A stretch of DNA of 64,000 nucleotides, taken from contig NZ_CP046175.1 of the NCBI RefSeq assembly GCF_009708215.1, positions 4,526,001-4,590,000 of the forward strand. The letters run 5' to 3'. Under the pieces are notes generated by a model, which saw nothing but the letters and a program-made list of their open reading frames with translations, was not told where the DNA came from and ran no database searches. The stretch's first letter is position 1. Each line of letters opens with the position of its first letter. This document shows, in pieces, positions 33,561 through 42,175 of this stretch. The translations under genes were made by a program, and so were the position numbers. The stretch is from Occultella kanbiaonis. Its GTDB lineage: Bacteria > Actinomycetota > Actinomycetes > Actinomycetales > Beutenbergiaceae.

Positions 33561-34226
33561 ATGACTGACGGCGAGGACCCGCCCGGCTGCTGTTTCGACG
33601 ACTGGGCACGCTCGCAGTCGCGCCGCGCGCGGCGCATGGGGGCCGACGGCGTCACGTCCGCCCTGCTCGACGGCCTCGCCCGGGTGGGGCTCACCGGCCG
33701 CTCAGTGCTCGACATCGGCGCCGGAGCCGGGACCCTCGTCGTCGGTGCCCTCGAGCGGGGCGCCGCCCGGGCCACCGGTTTCGACCTCGGGCCCGGGGCC
33801 GTCGAGGCCGCGCGGGGCCTCGCCGCGGAGCGCGGGTTCGCGGCGAAGGCGCGGTTCGAGGTGGCCGACGGCTCCGTCGCCGACCTGCCGCCCAGCGATC
33901 TGGTCACCCTGAACCGGGTGATCTGCTGCTATCCCGACCCGGTCGCCCTGGTGGACCACACGGTGGCCGCGGCCGGCCGCGGCTACGCGTTCGTGCTGCC
34001 ACGCTCGTCCGGCGCGATGGGCCTGATCAACCGTGCGGTGCTGCGCGTCGGCAACCTCTGGTTCCGGGCCCGGCCCGGGGTCTACCGCGGCTACCGGGCG
34101 TTCGTGCACGACGTCACGCCGATCCATGACCGCCTGGTCGCGGCCGGGTTCCGTCGCGTGCACGCCGAGCACCTGCGCCTGGTCTGGCAGCTGGCCGTCT
34201 ACGCACGCGTCGAGGCGACGCCCTGA
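33561..34226 (+). CDS. SAM-dependent methyltransferase, class I
   Basis: A 221-residue class I methyltransferase. The SAM-binding motif I is SVLDIGAGAGTLVVGAL, with the acidic residue for the ribose in ATGFDLGPGAVEAAR. The N-terminus is cysteine-containing (PPGCCFDDWARSQSRRARRMG). The region after motif IV has LNRVICCYPDPVALVDH. Substrate cannot be deduced. The ATG at 33561 has no strong Shine-Dalgarno; CACACT lies six bases upstream. Confidence 0.82.
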   Translation: MTDGEDPPGCCFDDWARSQSRRARRMGADGVTSALLDGLARVGLTGRSVLDIGAGAGTLVVGALERGAARATGFDLGPGAVEAARGLAAERGFAAKARFEVADGSVADLPPSDLVTLNRVICCYPDPVALVDHTVAAAGRGYAFVLPRSSGAMGLINRAVLRVGNLWFRARPGVYRGYRAFVHDVTPIHDRLVAAGFRRVHAEHLRLVWQLAVYARVEATP

Positions 34227-34302
34227 GGCGACCGGACCACCGCCGTCGGGCCGGACGTTTTGCCCTTCGGGTGCCTCGCGCCGGCCGGTTCCTGGGCGAT
34301 CC

Positions 34303-34330
34303 CCCAGGCGGCTCCCAGGAAACTTCCAGA
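34303..34330 (+). promoter_or_regulatory. Three direct repeats with 11-bp period, likely response-regulator binding site
   Basis: CCCAGG (34303), CCCAGG (34314) and TCCAGA (34325) lie at exact 11-base steps, the spacing expected for an OmpR/PhoB-type dimer array. They sit 22-50 bases before the start codon of a PhoP-like regulator, consistent with autoregulation. An upstream CCTGGG (34291-34296) makes an inverted repeat with the first box. Confidence 0.6.
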
Positions 34331-34352
34331 CTTGCGCGCCACACTGGGTCTC

Positions 34353-35090
34353 ATGAGAACGAGCCAAGCCCCTGCGCCGGCCACCACCGGGACCACCGAG
34401 GCCCGCCTCCTGGTGGTCGACGACGAGCCGAACATCCGCGAACTGCTGTCCGCATCACTGCGGTTCGCCGGCTTCGAGGTCGAGGTCGCCGCGGACGGGC
34501 AGCAGGCCATGCGCCGCGCCCTGGAGATGCAGCCGGACCTGATCGTCCTCGATGTCATGCTGCCGGACCTGGACGGCTTCACCGTGACCCGCCGCCTGCG
34601 CGAGCAGGGCGCGCACTTCCCGGTGCTGTTCCTGACCGCGCGCGACGACACGGCGGACAAGATCGCCGGCCTGACCGTCGGCGGTGACGACTACGTCACC
34701 AAGCCGTTCAGCCTCGACGAGGTGATCGCCCGGATCCGGGCGGTGCTGCGTCGCGCCCAGGCGACGGCGGCGCTCGAGGACTCGATGCTGCGCGTGGCCG
34801 ACCTGGAGCTCGACGAGGACGCCCACGAGGTGCGCCGCGGCGGGCAGGAGATCGACCTGTCCCCCACCGAGTTCACGCTGCTGCGCTACCTGATGCTGAA
34901 CGCGGGCCGGGTGCTGTCCAAGTCCCAGATCCTCGACCATGTGTGGGCGTACAACTGGGGCGGCGACGGCGCGATCGTGGAGTCCTACATCTCCTATCTG
35001 CGCCGCAAGATCGACGCGCCGTTCACCCCCGACTCGCCGGCCCTGATCCACACCAAGCGGGGCGTGGGCTACGTCCTGCGCGAGCCCTGA
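34353..35090 (+). CDS. PhoP-like response regulator (OmpR family)
   Basis: A 245-residue response regulator strongly resembling mycobacterial PhoP. The receiver domain has acidic residues Asp23 and Asp24 (VVDDEPN), the phosphoacceptor Asp67 (IVLDVMLPD), FLTARDD, and Lys in DDYVTKPFS. The winged-helix DNA-binding domain follows (DLSPTEFTLLRYLMLNAG, VESYISYLRRKID, HTKRGVGYVL). ATG at 34353 gives the family start; the frame is open upstream. The sensor kinase gene begins two bases after the stop. In mycobacteria PhoP controls envelope lipids and pH response; here the regulon is unknown. Confidence 0.92.
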   Translation: MRTSQAPAPATTGTTEARLLVVDDEPNIRELLSASLRFAGFEVEVAADGQQAMRRALEMQPDLIVLDVMLPDLDGFTVTRRLREQGAHFPVLFLTARDDTADKIAGLTVGGDDYVTKPFSLDEVIARIRAVLRRAQATAALEDSMLRVADLELDEDAHEVRRGGQEIDLSPTEFTLLRYLMLNAGRVLSKSQILDHVWAYNWGGDGAIVESYISYLRRKIDAPFTPDSPALIHTKRGVGYVLREP

Positions 35091-35091
35091 C

Positions 35092-36588
35092 ATGGCCCGG
35101 CAGTCCCGGCTGCCGCTGCGGCTCCGCCTGTCCCTGATCACCGCGGGGCTGCTCCTGGTCGCGCTGTCGGTCGCCTCGTTCGCCGCCTACACGCTGCTGC
35201 AGCGGTCCTTGATCAACCAGGTCGACGAGCAGCTGCGCACCGCCGGTGTGAACACCGCCAACCAGGTGCTCGACACGCTGCAGTTCCGCGGCCCCAACGA
35301 GATGCTGCCGAGCGACTACTACCTGCGGATCATCCGCGACGACGATCCCGACCCGGTGGACATCCCGGCCACCACCGAGCACGCGGTCCCGAACATCCCG
35401 GACCTTGACGGTGTGACCGGGGACGAGTGGGCGTTCGTGACGGTGCGCTCGGTCGAGACCGGGCCGAGCTGGCGGGTCGCGGTCGCGCCGCTGGAGGACC
35501 AGACCGGCGCGGAGCAGGGTGCCATCGCGATCGCCCTGCCGCTCAGCTCCATGGACAAGACGCTCTCCCTGATGCGCCTGGTGATGGGCGGTGTCGGCGC
35601 CGGCGTCGTCATCATCGGTGCGGTAGCCGGGTACATCGCCGTGCAGCGCTCCCTGCGCGGCCTGCGCGACATCGAGAACACCGCCGCCGCGATCGCCGGC
35701 GGCGACCTGAGCCGACGGGTTCCCGCCCAGCCGACCACCACGGAGGTCGGCCGCCTCGGCGCGTCGTTCAACTCGATGGTCGCGAAGCTCGAGGCCTCGT
35801 TCGCGGCGCAGGCCGCCTCCGAGCAGCGGATGCGCAGGTTCGTCTCGGACGCCTCCCACGAGCTGCGCACGCCGCTCGCCTCGATCCGTGGCTACGGCGA
35901 GCTGTACCGGATGGGCGCCGTGCCTCCGGAGGAGGTCGGCGCCACCATGAGCCGGATCGAGAACGAGTCGGTGCGGATGGGCAATCTCGTCGGCGACCTG
36001 CTCGCCCTGGCCCGCCTCGACGAGGGCCGCGAGCTGAAGCTGACGCGAGTGGACCTGACCGCCGTCGCGGCCGACTCGCTGGCCGACCTGCGCGCACTGG
36101 ATCCCAGCCGGGACGGCACGCTGCAGGCCACCGGCCCGGTCTGGGTCGACGCCGACTCGGACCGGATCCGGCAGGTGGTGACGAACCTGATCGGCAACGT
36201 CGTGCAGCACACGCCCAGGGGCACCCCGGTGGAGATCGCGGTCCATACCGAGCCGCCGGCCCCCGGCAAGTCCCCCGCAGAGCCCCTCGCAGCCGTCATC
36301 GAGGTCCGCGACCACGGCCCCGGGATCCGCCCGGAGGACGGCGAGCGGGTCTTCGAACGCTTCTACCGGCCGGACTCCTCCAGGGCCCGCAACGCCGGCG
36401 GCGGCTCGGGCCTCGGCCTGGCCATCGTCGCCACGATCGTGGCCGCGCACGGCGGGACCGTCAGGCACCGGCCCACGCCGGGCGGCGGGACCACCATCGA
36501 GGTGCGCCTGCCGGTCCGCTCAAGCGGCGGGCGCCAGGTGGACGGCGGCCGGGTCGACGCGCGCCCACACGCGGCCTCCGGGTCGTAA
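35092..36588 (+). CDS. PhoR-like sensor histidine kinase
   Basis: A 498-residue membrane sensor kinase. A membrane helix at ~15-35 (LITAGLLLVALSVASFAAYTL), an extracytoplasmic sensor domain to ~160, a second helix (LVMGGVGAGVVIIGAVAGYI), a HAMP linker, the H-box SDASHELRTPL with His256, N-box (NLIGNVVQHTPRG), and G boxes (DHGPGIRP, GSGLGLAI). Starts two bases after the regulator stop, so the pair is cotranscribed. The last ~23 codons overlap the 3' end of the convergent molybdate transporter gene, an unusual 69-base overlap. Confidence 0.92.
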   Translation: MARQSRLPLRLRLSLITAGLLLVALSVASFAAYTLLQRSLINQVDEQLRTAGVNTANQVLDTLQFRGPNEMLPSDYYLRIIRDDDPDPVDIPATTEHAVPNIPDLDGVTGDEWAFVTVRSVETGPSWRVAVAPLEDQTGAEQGAIAIALPLSSMDKTLSLMRLVMGGVGAGVVIIGAVAGYIAVQRSLRGLRDIENTAAAIAGGDLSRRVPAQPTTTEVGRLGASFNSMVAKLEASFAAQAASEQRMRRFVSDASHELRTPLASIRGYGELYRMGAVPPEEVGATMSRIENESVRMGNLVGDLLALARLDEGRELKLTRVDLTAVAADSLADLRALDPSRDGTLQATGPVWVDADSDRIRQVVTNLIGNVVQHTPRGTPVEIAVHTEPPAPGKSPAEPLAAVIEVRDHGPGIRPEDGERVFERFYRPDSSRARNAGGGSGLGLAIVATIVAAHGGTVRHRPTPGGGTTIEVRLPVRSSGGRQVDGGRVDARPHAASGS

Positions 36589-37680
36589 CCAGTCCCCCTG
36601 CGCCTGCGCGGGTTCGAGGTCGGCGAGCAGCTCCGGTGCCCCGGCCAGCCGGACCCGGACCCCGCCGGTGGCCGGCTCGAGCCACCGCACGGTCGCCTCG
36701 AACGCGTTCGGCCCGTCGGGCCGGGCCTCGAAGAGTTCGACGGCGGAGGGCCGGAACCGCACGACGCACGCCCCGCCGTCGGGCACGTCGGGCGCACTGC
36801 GCCCCACGGGCGCGTCCGGCTCGCCGGCCGGTGCGCCGCCTCCGGCTGGGTCCGCAGCGACCCGCCCGTCCGCCACTTCGAGCACCCCGACCGAGGTGCG
36901 CACGCCGGTGCGGTCGCGGCGGCCGGCGAGCAGGTTCGTGCCCACGAGCGCGGCGGTGAACGCCGTCCGGGGCGCGCTGAAGACGGCCACGCAGCGGCCC
37001 CGCTCCACGAGCGTGCCGTCACGCAGGACGGCGACGTGGTCGGCGAGCACCACGGCGTCGAGCACGTCGTGCGAGACCACCACGGCCGTGGTGCCGGTGG
37101 CCCGGACCTGTTCGGCCAGGAGCTGCCGGATCTGCGGGGCCGACGTCGCGTCCAGCGCTGCGAGCGGCTCGTCCAGCAGCAGCACGGCGGGCTCGGCGGC
37201 CAGGGCCCGGGCGATCGCGACCCGCTGCTGCTGCCCGCCGGAGAGGGCGCTCGGACGCCGGTCACCCACGCCGTCCAGGCCGACCTTGGTCAACCAGTCA
37301 CGAGCACGCTCGCGAGCCGGCCCGGCCCGCAGGCCTGCGCTGCGCAGGCCGAACGCGACGTTCTCGGTGGCACTCAGGTGCGGGAACAGCAACGGGTCCT
37401 GACCGAGCAGGCCGATGCCGCGATGCTCGGGCGCGACCATGACGTCCGGCTCCGGGCCGCGCGGCCCGCGGCGGGTGAGGACCCGCTCCCCCACCCGCAC
37501 CGTGCCGACGGTCGGGCGGACCAGGCCGGCCAGCACGTGCAGGAACGTGGACTTGCCGGACGCGTTCGGGCCCACCACGGCCAGCACCTCCCCGGCCGGC
37601 ACGTCGAGCTCCACGTCCAGGATGAAGTGGCCCCGTTCCACCCGGACGGCCGCCGCGACCCCCGCGGCCGGCGCGGTCAC
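36520..37680 (-). CDS. modC: Molybdate ABC transporter ATP-binding protein ModC-like
   Basis: A 386-residue ABC ATPase that powers molybdate import. Walker A is GPNASGKST (a slight variant of the usual GPSGSGKT), the Q-loop is in GLLGQDPLLFPHL, the signature is LSGGQQQR, Walker B is LLLDEPLAALD and the H-loop is VVVSHD. The C-terminal ~130 residues form the regulatory or TOBE-like part. It starts with GTG overlapping the modB stop by four bases (a GTG three bases earlier is an alternative). Last gene of the mod operon. Confidence 0.88.
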   Translation of the reverse strand: MTAPAAGVAAAVRVERGHFILDVELDVPAGEVLAVVGPNASGKSTFLHVLAGLVRPTVGTVRVGERVLTRRGPRGPEPDVMVAPEHRGIGLLGQDPLLFPHLSATENVAFGLRSAGLRAGPARERARDWLTKVGLDGVGDRRPSALSGGQQQRVAIARALAAEPAVLLLDEPLAALDATSAPQIRQLLAEQVRATGTTAVVVSHDVLDAVVLADHVAVLRDGTLVERGRCVAVFSAPRTAFTAALVGTNLLAGRRDRTGVRTSVGVLEVADGRVAADPAGGGAPAGEPDAPVGRSAPDVPDGGACVVRFRPSAVELFEARPDGPNAFEATVRWLEPATGGVRVRLAGAPELLADLEPAQAQGDWLRPGGRVWARVDPAAVHLAPAA

Positions 37681-38567
37681 CACGCCTCCCGGCGGCGCCA
37701 GTCACGCAGCGCGAGCAGGATCACGAGCGAGACCACGACCAGCAGCACCGCCAGCGCGAGCGCGGAGTCCCGGGTGACCCCGGCGCCGTTGAACGCCGTG
37801 TAGATCGCCATCGGCATGGTCTGGGTGACGCCGGGCTGGTTGCCGGCGAACAGCGCGGTGGCGCCGAACTCACCGACGGCGCGGGCGAAGGCGAGCACGG
37901 TGCCCGCGATCAGCCCCGGCATGACCAGCGGCAGGGTGATCCGCCGCAGCACGGTCCAGCGGCCGGCGCCGAGGGTCGCGGCGACGAACTCGTACCGGGT
38001 GCCGGCCGTGCGCAGCGCGCCCTCGAGCGAGATCACCAGGAACGGCATCGCCACGAACGTCTGGGCCATCACCACGGCGACGGTGCTGAACGGGATCGTG
38101 ATCCCGAACATCGTCAGGACGGCACCGAGGTAGCCGTTGACACCGAACAGGTAGAGCAGCGCCATGCCGCCCACGAGCGGCGGCAGCACCAGGGGCAGGG
38201 TGACGACGATCCGCAGCACCTCCGCCAGCCGGGCCGGCGCCCGGGACATGTACAGCGCGAGCGGCACCCCGAGGACGAGGCAGCAGGCCATGGCTGCGAG
38301 CCCGGTCCGCAACGACAGGCTCAGCGCGGCCAGGGCCGCCGGGGAGGTGATCGCCGCGGGGAACGTGGCCCAGTCCACCCGCGGGAACAGGGCCGCGAGC
38401 GGCAGCAGCACGGCCGCGAGCCCGAGCACCGCGGGCACGACGAGCAGAACCGGCAGCGGGCGGGGCGCGGTGCCCCGCTCGCCACGCGAGGAGCGCGTGG
38501 ACGACGCCACGGAGGCCCGGCCGACCGGGGCCGGCGGGCCTGCGGAGTCGTCCGGGCGAGTGGTCAC
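37677..38567 (-). CDS. modB: Molybdate ABC transporter permease
   Basis: A 296-residue permease with six predicted membrane helices (VLLVVPAVLGLAAVLLPLAA and further), and the cytoplasmic EAA loop seen in FVAATLGAGRWTVLRRITLP, which contacts the ATPase. An N-terminal ~40-residue hydrophilic extension (PPAPVGRASVASSTRSSRGE) precedes the first helix and is longer than usual. It overlaps the neighbouring genes by four bases on both sides (GTGA), so the three transporter genes are translated together. Confidence 0.9.
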   Translation of the reverse strand: MTTRPDDSAGPPAPVGRASVASSTRSSRGERGTAPRPLPVLLVVPAVLGLAAVLLPLAALFPRVDWATFPAAITSPAALAALSLSLRTGLAAMACCLVLGVPLALYMSRAPARLAEVLRIVVTLPLVLPPLVGGMALLYLFGVNGYLGAVLTMFGITIPFSTVAVVMAQTFVAMPFLVISLEGALRTAGTRYEFVAATLGAGRWTVLRRITLPLVMPGLIAGTVLAFARAVGEFGATALFAGNQPGVTQTMPMAIYTAFNGAGVTRDSALALAVLLVVVSLVILLALRDWRRREAW

Positions 38568-39394
38568 GGTGCGCCGAAGCCGTACTCCGCCAGCACCGCC
38601 CGACCCTCGTCGGAGAGGACGAACTCCACGAACAGCGCGGCGGCGGGCTGGGCGTCCTCGAGCTCGACGATCGGGTAGTTGTTCACGATGTCATCGGCGC
38701 CGGTCGGCACCACGGCCTCGAGCTCGTCGGAGCGGGAGGCCACGTCGGTGCCGTACACGAGCCCCGCGCCCACGTCGCCGTTGACCACCCGCTCGGCGAC
38801 CGCCGTCACGTTCTGCTCCTGACTGACCGGAGTCCCGTCGAAGCCCGCGACCTCGAACAGTTCGGCAGTGGCGTCCCCGCAGGGCACCTCCGGCGCGCAG
38901 ATCACGAACGTGGTCTCGTTCAGGTCGGGCAGGTCGGCGATGCCCTCCGGGTTGCCGGTGGGGACGGCGATCACGAGGGTGTTCGTCGCGAACAGTTCCG
39001 GCGTGCTCGCGGCCAGGTCCGCGGTCGTGATGCGCTCCATCGTCTCCTCGTTCGCGGTCGCGAGCACGTCCGCGCTCGCGCCCTCCTCGAGCTGGGTGGT
39101 GAGGGTGGAGGAGCCGTCGTAGACGGCCGGGGCGACCTCGACGTCCGGGTACTGCTCGGCGAACGCCGCGAGCAGCTCGTCGAAGGACTCCTGCAGCGAG
39201 GCGGCGGCGAACACCGTCAGGGTGCCACCGACCTCGTCGGCGGCCTCGCCGGTCTCGGCGCCGGAGCCTGCGTCGGTCGGGTCCTCGGCACCGCCCCCGG
39301 AGGAGCACGCCACCAGGGCCAGGCCGGCCGCGGTCGCCCCGAGCAGGGCGATCAGACGACGGGGTCCGCGGCGGGTCGGGAGGGAACGGGTCAT
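38564..39394 (-). CDS. modA: Molybdate ABC transporter substrate-binding lipoprotein
   Basis: A 276-residue lipoprotein that binds molybdate outside the membrane. The signal peptide ends in the lipobox LALVAC (Cys30) followed by a Gly/Asp/Ala-rich spacer; the mature protein begins with the family motif LTVFAAASLQESFDEL and contains YDGSSTLTTQLEEGA, ADVLATANEETM, and ANTLVIAVPTGNPEGI. ATG overlaps the stop of the upstream regulator gene (ATGA). Tungstate as an alternative ligand cannot be excluded. Confidence 0.92.
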   Translation of the reverse strand: MTRSLPTRRGPRRLIALLGATAAGLALVACSSGGGAEDPTDAGSGAETGEAADEVGGTLTVFAAASLQESFDELLAAFAEQYPDVEVAPAVYDGSSTLTTQLEEGASADVLATANEETMERITTADLAASTPELFATNTLVIAVPTGNPEGIADLPDLNETTFVICAPEVPCGDATAELFEVAGFDGTPVSQEQNVTAVAERVVNGDVGAGLVYGTDVASRSDELEAVVPTGADDIVNNYPIVELEDAQPAAALFVEFVLSDEGRAVLAEYGFGAP

Positions 39395-39795
39395 CGGGAG
39401 TGCCTCTCTGCTTCCACGATCACGGTGGTCGCCTTGACGACGGCGACGGCGGTGGATCCGACCTCGAGGCCGAGGTCCCGCACGGCCTCGCTGGACATCA
39501 GCGAGACGACCCGGAACGGGCCGCACTGCAGCTCGACCTGGGCCATCACGGTGTCCGCGACGATGTTCGTGACGAGTCCGACGAACCGGTTCCGGGCGCT
39601 GCTCGCGGCTCCGGTGGGGTCCTCGGGGGCGTGCGCGAGCTCCTTCGCCCAGCGAGCCAGGTCCACCCCGGGGATCACCTGCCTGCCGGCCTCGTCACGG
39701 CCGGCGGTCAGCGACCCGGACTCCACCCAGCGGCGCACGGTGTCCGCGCTCACGCCGAGCAGCCGGGCGGCCTCACTGATCCGATAGTGCGTCAC
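39391..39795 (-). CDS. Molybdate-responsive HTH-TOBE (MerR-like HTH plus Mop) protein
   Basis: A 134-residue protein with an N-terminal excisionase-like helix-turn-helix (YRISEAARLLGVSADTVRRWVESG, start of protein) and a C-terminal TOBE/Mop domain (residues ~68-130; FVGLVTNIVADTVMAQVELQ, VVSLMSSEAVRDLGL), which binds molybdate in ModE-like sensors and molbindins. It is the first gene of the mod operon and likely represses it when molybdate is plentiful. GTG at 39795 is favoured over the ATG at 39807 because TATGCT lies 7 bases before it on the minus strand. Confidence 0.88.
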   Translation of the reverse strand: MTHYRISEAARLLGVSADTVRRWVESGSLTAGRDEAGRQVIPGVDLARWAKELAHAPEDPTGAASSARNRFVGLVTNIVADTVMAQVELQCGPFRVVSLMSSEAVRDLGLEVGSTAVAVVKATTVIVEAERHSR

Positions 39796-39802
39796 GCAGC
39801 GG

Positions 39803-39823
39803 AGCATATCAACGCATCTGCGT
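39803..39823 (-). promoter_or_regulatory. mod operon -10 element with adjacent palindrome
   Basis: TATGCT (39808-39803, minus strand) ends seven bases before the GTG start. Immediately upstream is ACGCA-TC-TGCGT (39812-39823), an inverted repeat placed where a repressor would block RNA polymerase. It could be the binding site of the HTH-TOBE regulator. It lies in the 141-base divergent gap with the SDR gene. Confidence 0.5.
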
Positions 39824-39936
39824 CCTAGATGTGCGGAAACCACTCGCACCTGCGCCACAGGGCCCGTTCGGCCGAGTGCTCCGGCGCCGGGCGAGCGGCC
39901 GTTCGCCACGCCCCGCCGTTCGTTACATTGAGGCGC

Positions 39937-40701
39937 ATGCGCATCACACCGAGCAGCGTTGCTCTCATCTCCGGCGCGGCGTCCGGCCTGGGCGAGGCGA
40001 CCGCCCGGCGCCTGCTCGCCGACGGCGCCGCCGTCGTCCTGGCGGACCTGCCGACCTCCCGCGGCGCCGAGCTTGCCGACGAGCTCGGCCCGCGCGCCGC
40101 GTTCGCCCCCACGGACGTGCGCGACGAGGCCCAGGTACGCGCCGCCGTCGCCAGGGCCGTTGAGCTCGGCGAGCTGCGCGTCGCGGTGACCTGCGCCGGC
40201 GTCGCGACCCCCGGCCGCATCCTCGGCAGGAAGGGTCTGCTCCCGCTGGACGCCTACCGCTCCGTCATCGAGATCAACCTGATCGGCACGTTCAACGTGC
40301 TGCGCCTGGCCGCGGAGGCGATGGCCGGCAACGAGGAGGTCGACGGCGATCGCGGCGTCGTCGTGATGACGGCGTCGGTCGCCGCGTACGACGGGCAGGT
40401 GGGCCAGGCCGCGTACGCGTCGTCGAAGGGTGGCGTGGTCGCGCTGACCCTCACCGCCGCCCGCGACCTCGCGGGCCTGGGCATCCGGGTGGTGACCATC
40501 GCCCCCGGGGTCATGGAGACGCCGATGATGGCGGGCCTGCCGGAGGAGACCCGCACCTCCCTCGAGGCGCTGGTGCCACACCCGTCCCGGCTCGGGCGCC
40601 CCGACGAGTACGCCGCGCTCGCCGCGCACATCGTGGACAACTCCCTGCTGAACGGCGAGGTCATCCGCCTCGACGGCGCCCTCCGGATGCCCCCACGCTG
40701 A
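39937..40701 (+). CDS. SDR family oxidoreductase (3-hydroxyacyl-CoA dehydrogenase type)
   Basis: A 254-residue short-chain dehydrogenase with TGxxxGxG-type cofactor motif ([12 protein letters not shown]), the Asp that favours NAD(H) ([11 protein letters not shown]), and the catalytic Y-x3-K in YASSKGG, with the catalytic Ser in [10 protein letters not shown]. Resembles the type 2 3-hydroxyacyl-CoA dehydrogenase (HSD17B10-like) group, which would act in beta-oxidation or branched-chain breakdown. TACATT (39924-39929) precedes the ATG by seven bases, suggesting a leaderless transcript. Divergent from the mod operon. Confidence 0.87.
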   Translation: MRITPSSVALISGAASGLGEATARRLLADGAAVVLADLPTSRGAELADELGPRAAFAPTDVRDEAQVRAAVARAVELGELRVAVTCAGVATPGRILGRKGLLPLDAYRSVIEINLIGTFNVLRLAAEAMAGNEEVDGDRGVVVMTASVAAYDGQVGQAAYASSKGGVVALTLTAARDLAGLGIRVVTIAPGVMETPMMAGLPEETRTSLEALVPHPSRLGRPDEYAALAAHIVDNSLLNGEVIRLDGALRMPPR

Positions 40702-40751
40702 CCCCTTCCCTCCGGCCCGCGCCCCCGCACCTGACAGGCCACCCGCTCAGA

Positions 40752-40821
40752 CAGAACCCCCCGCCCGAATCAGAACCGCAGAACGTTCTTGTTCAGGCGC
40801 GAGGGACTGCCTCACCGATCC
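40752..40821. repeat. Dispersed 70-bp intergenic repeat, copy B
   Basis: Second copy of the repeat at 28355-28424 (57 of 70 identical, no gaps). It sits in the 211-base gap between the SDR gene and moeB, 51 bases after the SDR stop, in the same orientation as copy A. The rest of the gap shows only the -10 box of moeB. Confidence 0.75.
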
Positions 40822-40912
40822 CACTGCCAGGGCTCCGCGCCGCATGCCGGCGGCAGCCAGGCGCCCGGCCCGCGACGGCCGGAACCCCGCACGCACGGGA
40901 TACGGTGGGACC

Positions 40913-42175
40913 ATGCCGCTGCCGCCGCTCGTTGCCCCCGGTCCGCCGCTGACCCGCGCCGATTCCGAGCGGCTGGCCAGGCACCTGATGCTGCCCCAGG
41001 TCGGCGAGGACGGCCAGCGTCGGATCATGGCCGCGAAGGTGGCCGTGGTGGGCGCCGGCGGACTCGGCTCCCCGGTGCTGCAGTACCTCGCCGCCGCGGG
41101 CATTGGCACCATCGCGATCATCGACGACGACGTGGTGGAACGCTCGAACCTGCAGCGCCAGGTCCTGCACACCGTGGCCGACCTCGGCCGCCGCAAGGTG
41201 GACTCGGCCGCGGAGAGGATCACCGAGATCGCCCCGCAGGCCACCCTCATCAAGCACGCCGTGCGCCTGGACGCCTACAACGCCGAGCAGTACCTCGCCG
41301 GCTACGACGTGGTGCTCGACGGTACCGACAACTTCACCACCCGCTACGCGGTCAATGACACCTGCGCCAGGCTCGGGATCCCACTCGTGTGGGCCTCGAT
41401 CTTCCAGTTCGACGCCCAGATCTCGGTGTTCTGGTCCCGCCCGCCCGCACCGGCCACCCCGGTGACGCTGCGCGATCTGTTCCCGCAGGCGCCGCCGGAG
41501 GGTTCGGTGCCGTCCTGCGCCGAGGCCGGGGTACTCGGCGTGCTCTGCGGGCAGGTCGGCTCGGTGATGGCCGCGGAGGCCCTGAAGCTCATCGCCGGGT
41601 TCGGTGAGCCGCTGCTCGGCCGGGTCCTGGTGGTCGACGCACTGAACGCGCGCTGGAGCGAGATCCCGCTGCGCCCCGCCGCCCCAGCCATGCGGGTGCC
41701 GCCGGCCACGTACGGTGCAACCGTCACGGCGCCGCCACCCGGTGCGCCCGTCACCGTGGTCCCGCCGCCCCCGGGCGGCTATCCGGCGCCGACCGCCGGC
41801 GCCCCGCCCACCGTCGGCCCCCCGCCCGCTGCCGCGGCCCATGCGACGCACGCCACGCCGTCGGGCCCCGGGCGGATCACCCCCGCCGAACTGAACCGTC
41901 GCCTCGAGGCGCGTCGTCACCGCCAGGACGACTTCGAGCTCGTCGACGTGCGCGACCCCGTCGAGTTCGCCCAGAACTCGATCCCGGGCGCCCAGTTGAT
42001 CCCGCTGTCGTTCGCACTGACCGAGGCCGGGCGCACCGGCCTGGACACCGGCACCGAGGTCATTCTGTACTGCAAGACCGGACCGCGGGCCGACCGGGCC
42101 GCGACCGCGTTCGAACGGGCCGGGTTCAAGACCACCGTGCTGGCCGGGGGGATCGACGCATGGGAGGCCCGGTGA
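40913..42175 (+). CDS. moeB: MoeB/ThiF-type sulfur-carrier adenylyltransferase fused to rhodanese
   Basis: A 420-residue fusion, like eukaryotic MOCS3. The E1-like domain (to ~residue 265) adenylates the C-terminal glycine of a MoaD-type protein; its nucleotide loop is VAVVGAGGLGSP (residues 47-54), with RQVLHTVADLGRRKVDS and a cysteine in PSCAEAGVLGVL. A ~70-residue Pro/Ala-rich linker follows, then a rhodanese domain with LVDVRDPVEF and active-site Cys387 in LYCKTGPRADRA, which would supply the persulfide sulfur. TACGGT (40901-40906) lies six bases before the ATG. First gene of the moeB-moeA-moaC-mobA-DUF6457-moaD run. Confidence 0.9.
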   Translation: MPLPPLVAPGPPLTRADSERLARHLMLPQVGEDGQRRIMAAKVAVVGAGGLGSPVLQYLAAAGIGTIAIIDDDVVERSNLQRQVLHTVADLGRRKVDSAAERITEIAPQATLIKHAVRLDAYNAEQYLAGYDVVLDGTDNFTTRYAVNDTCARLGIPLVWASIFQFDAQISVFWSRPPAPATPVTLRDLFPQAPPEGSVPSCAEAGVLGVLCGQVGSVMAAEALKLIAGFGEPLLGRVLVVDALNARWSEIPLRPAAPAMRVPPATYGATVTAPPPGAPVTVVPPPPGGYPAPTAGAPPTVGPPPAAAAHATHATPSGPGRITPAELNRRLEARRHRQDDFELVDVRDPVEFAQNSIPGAQLIPLSFALTEAGRTGLDTGTEVILYCKTGPRADRAATAFERAGFKTTVLAGGIDAWEAR

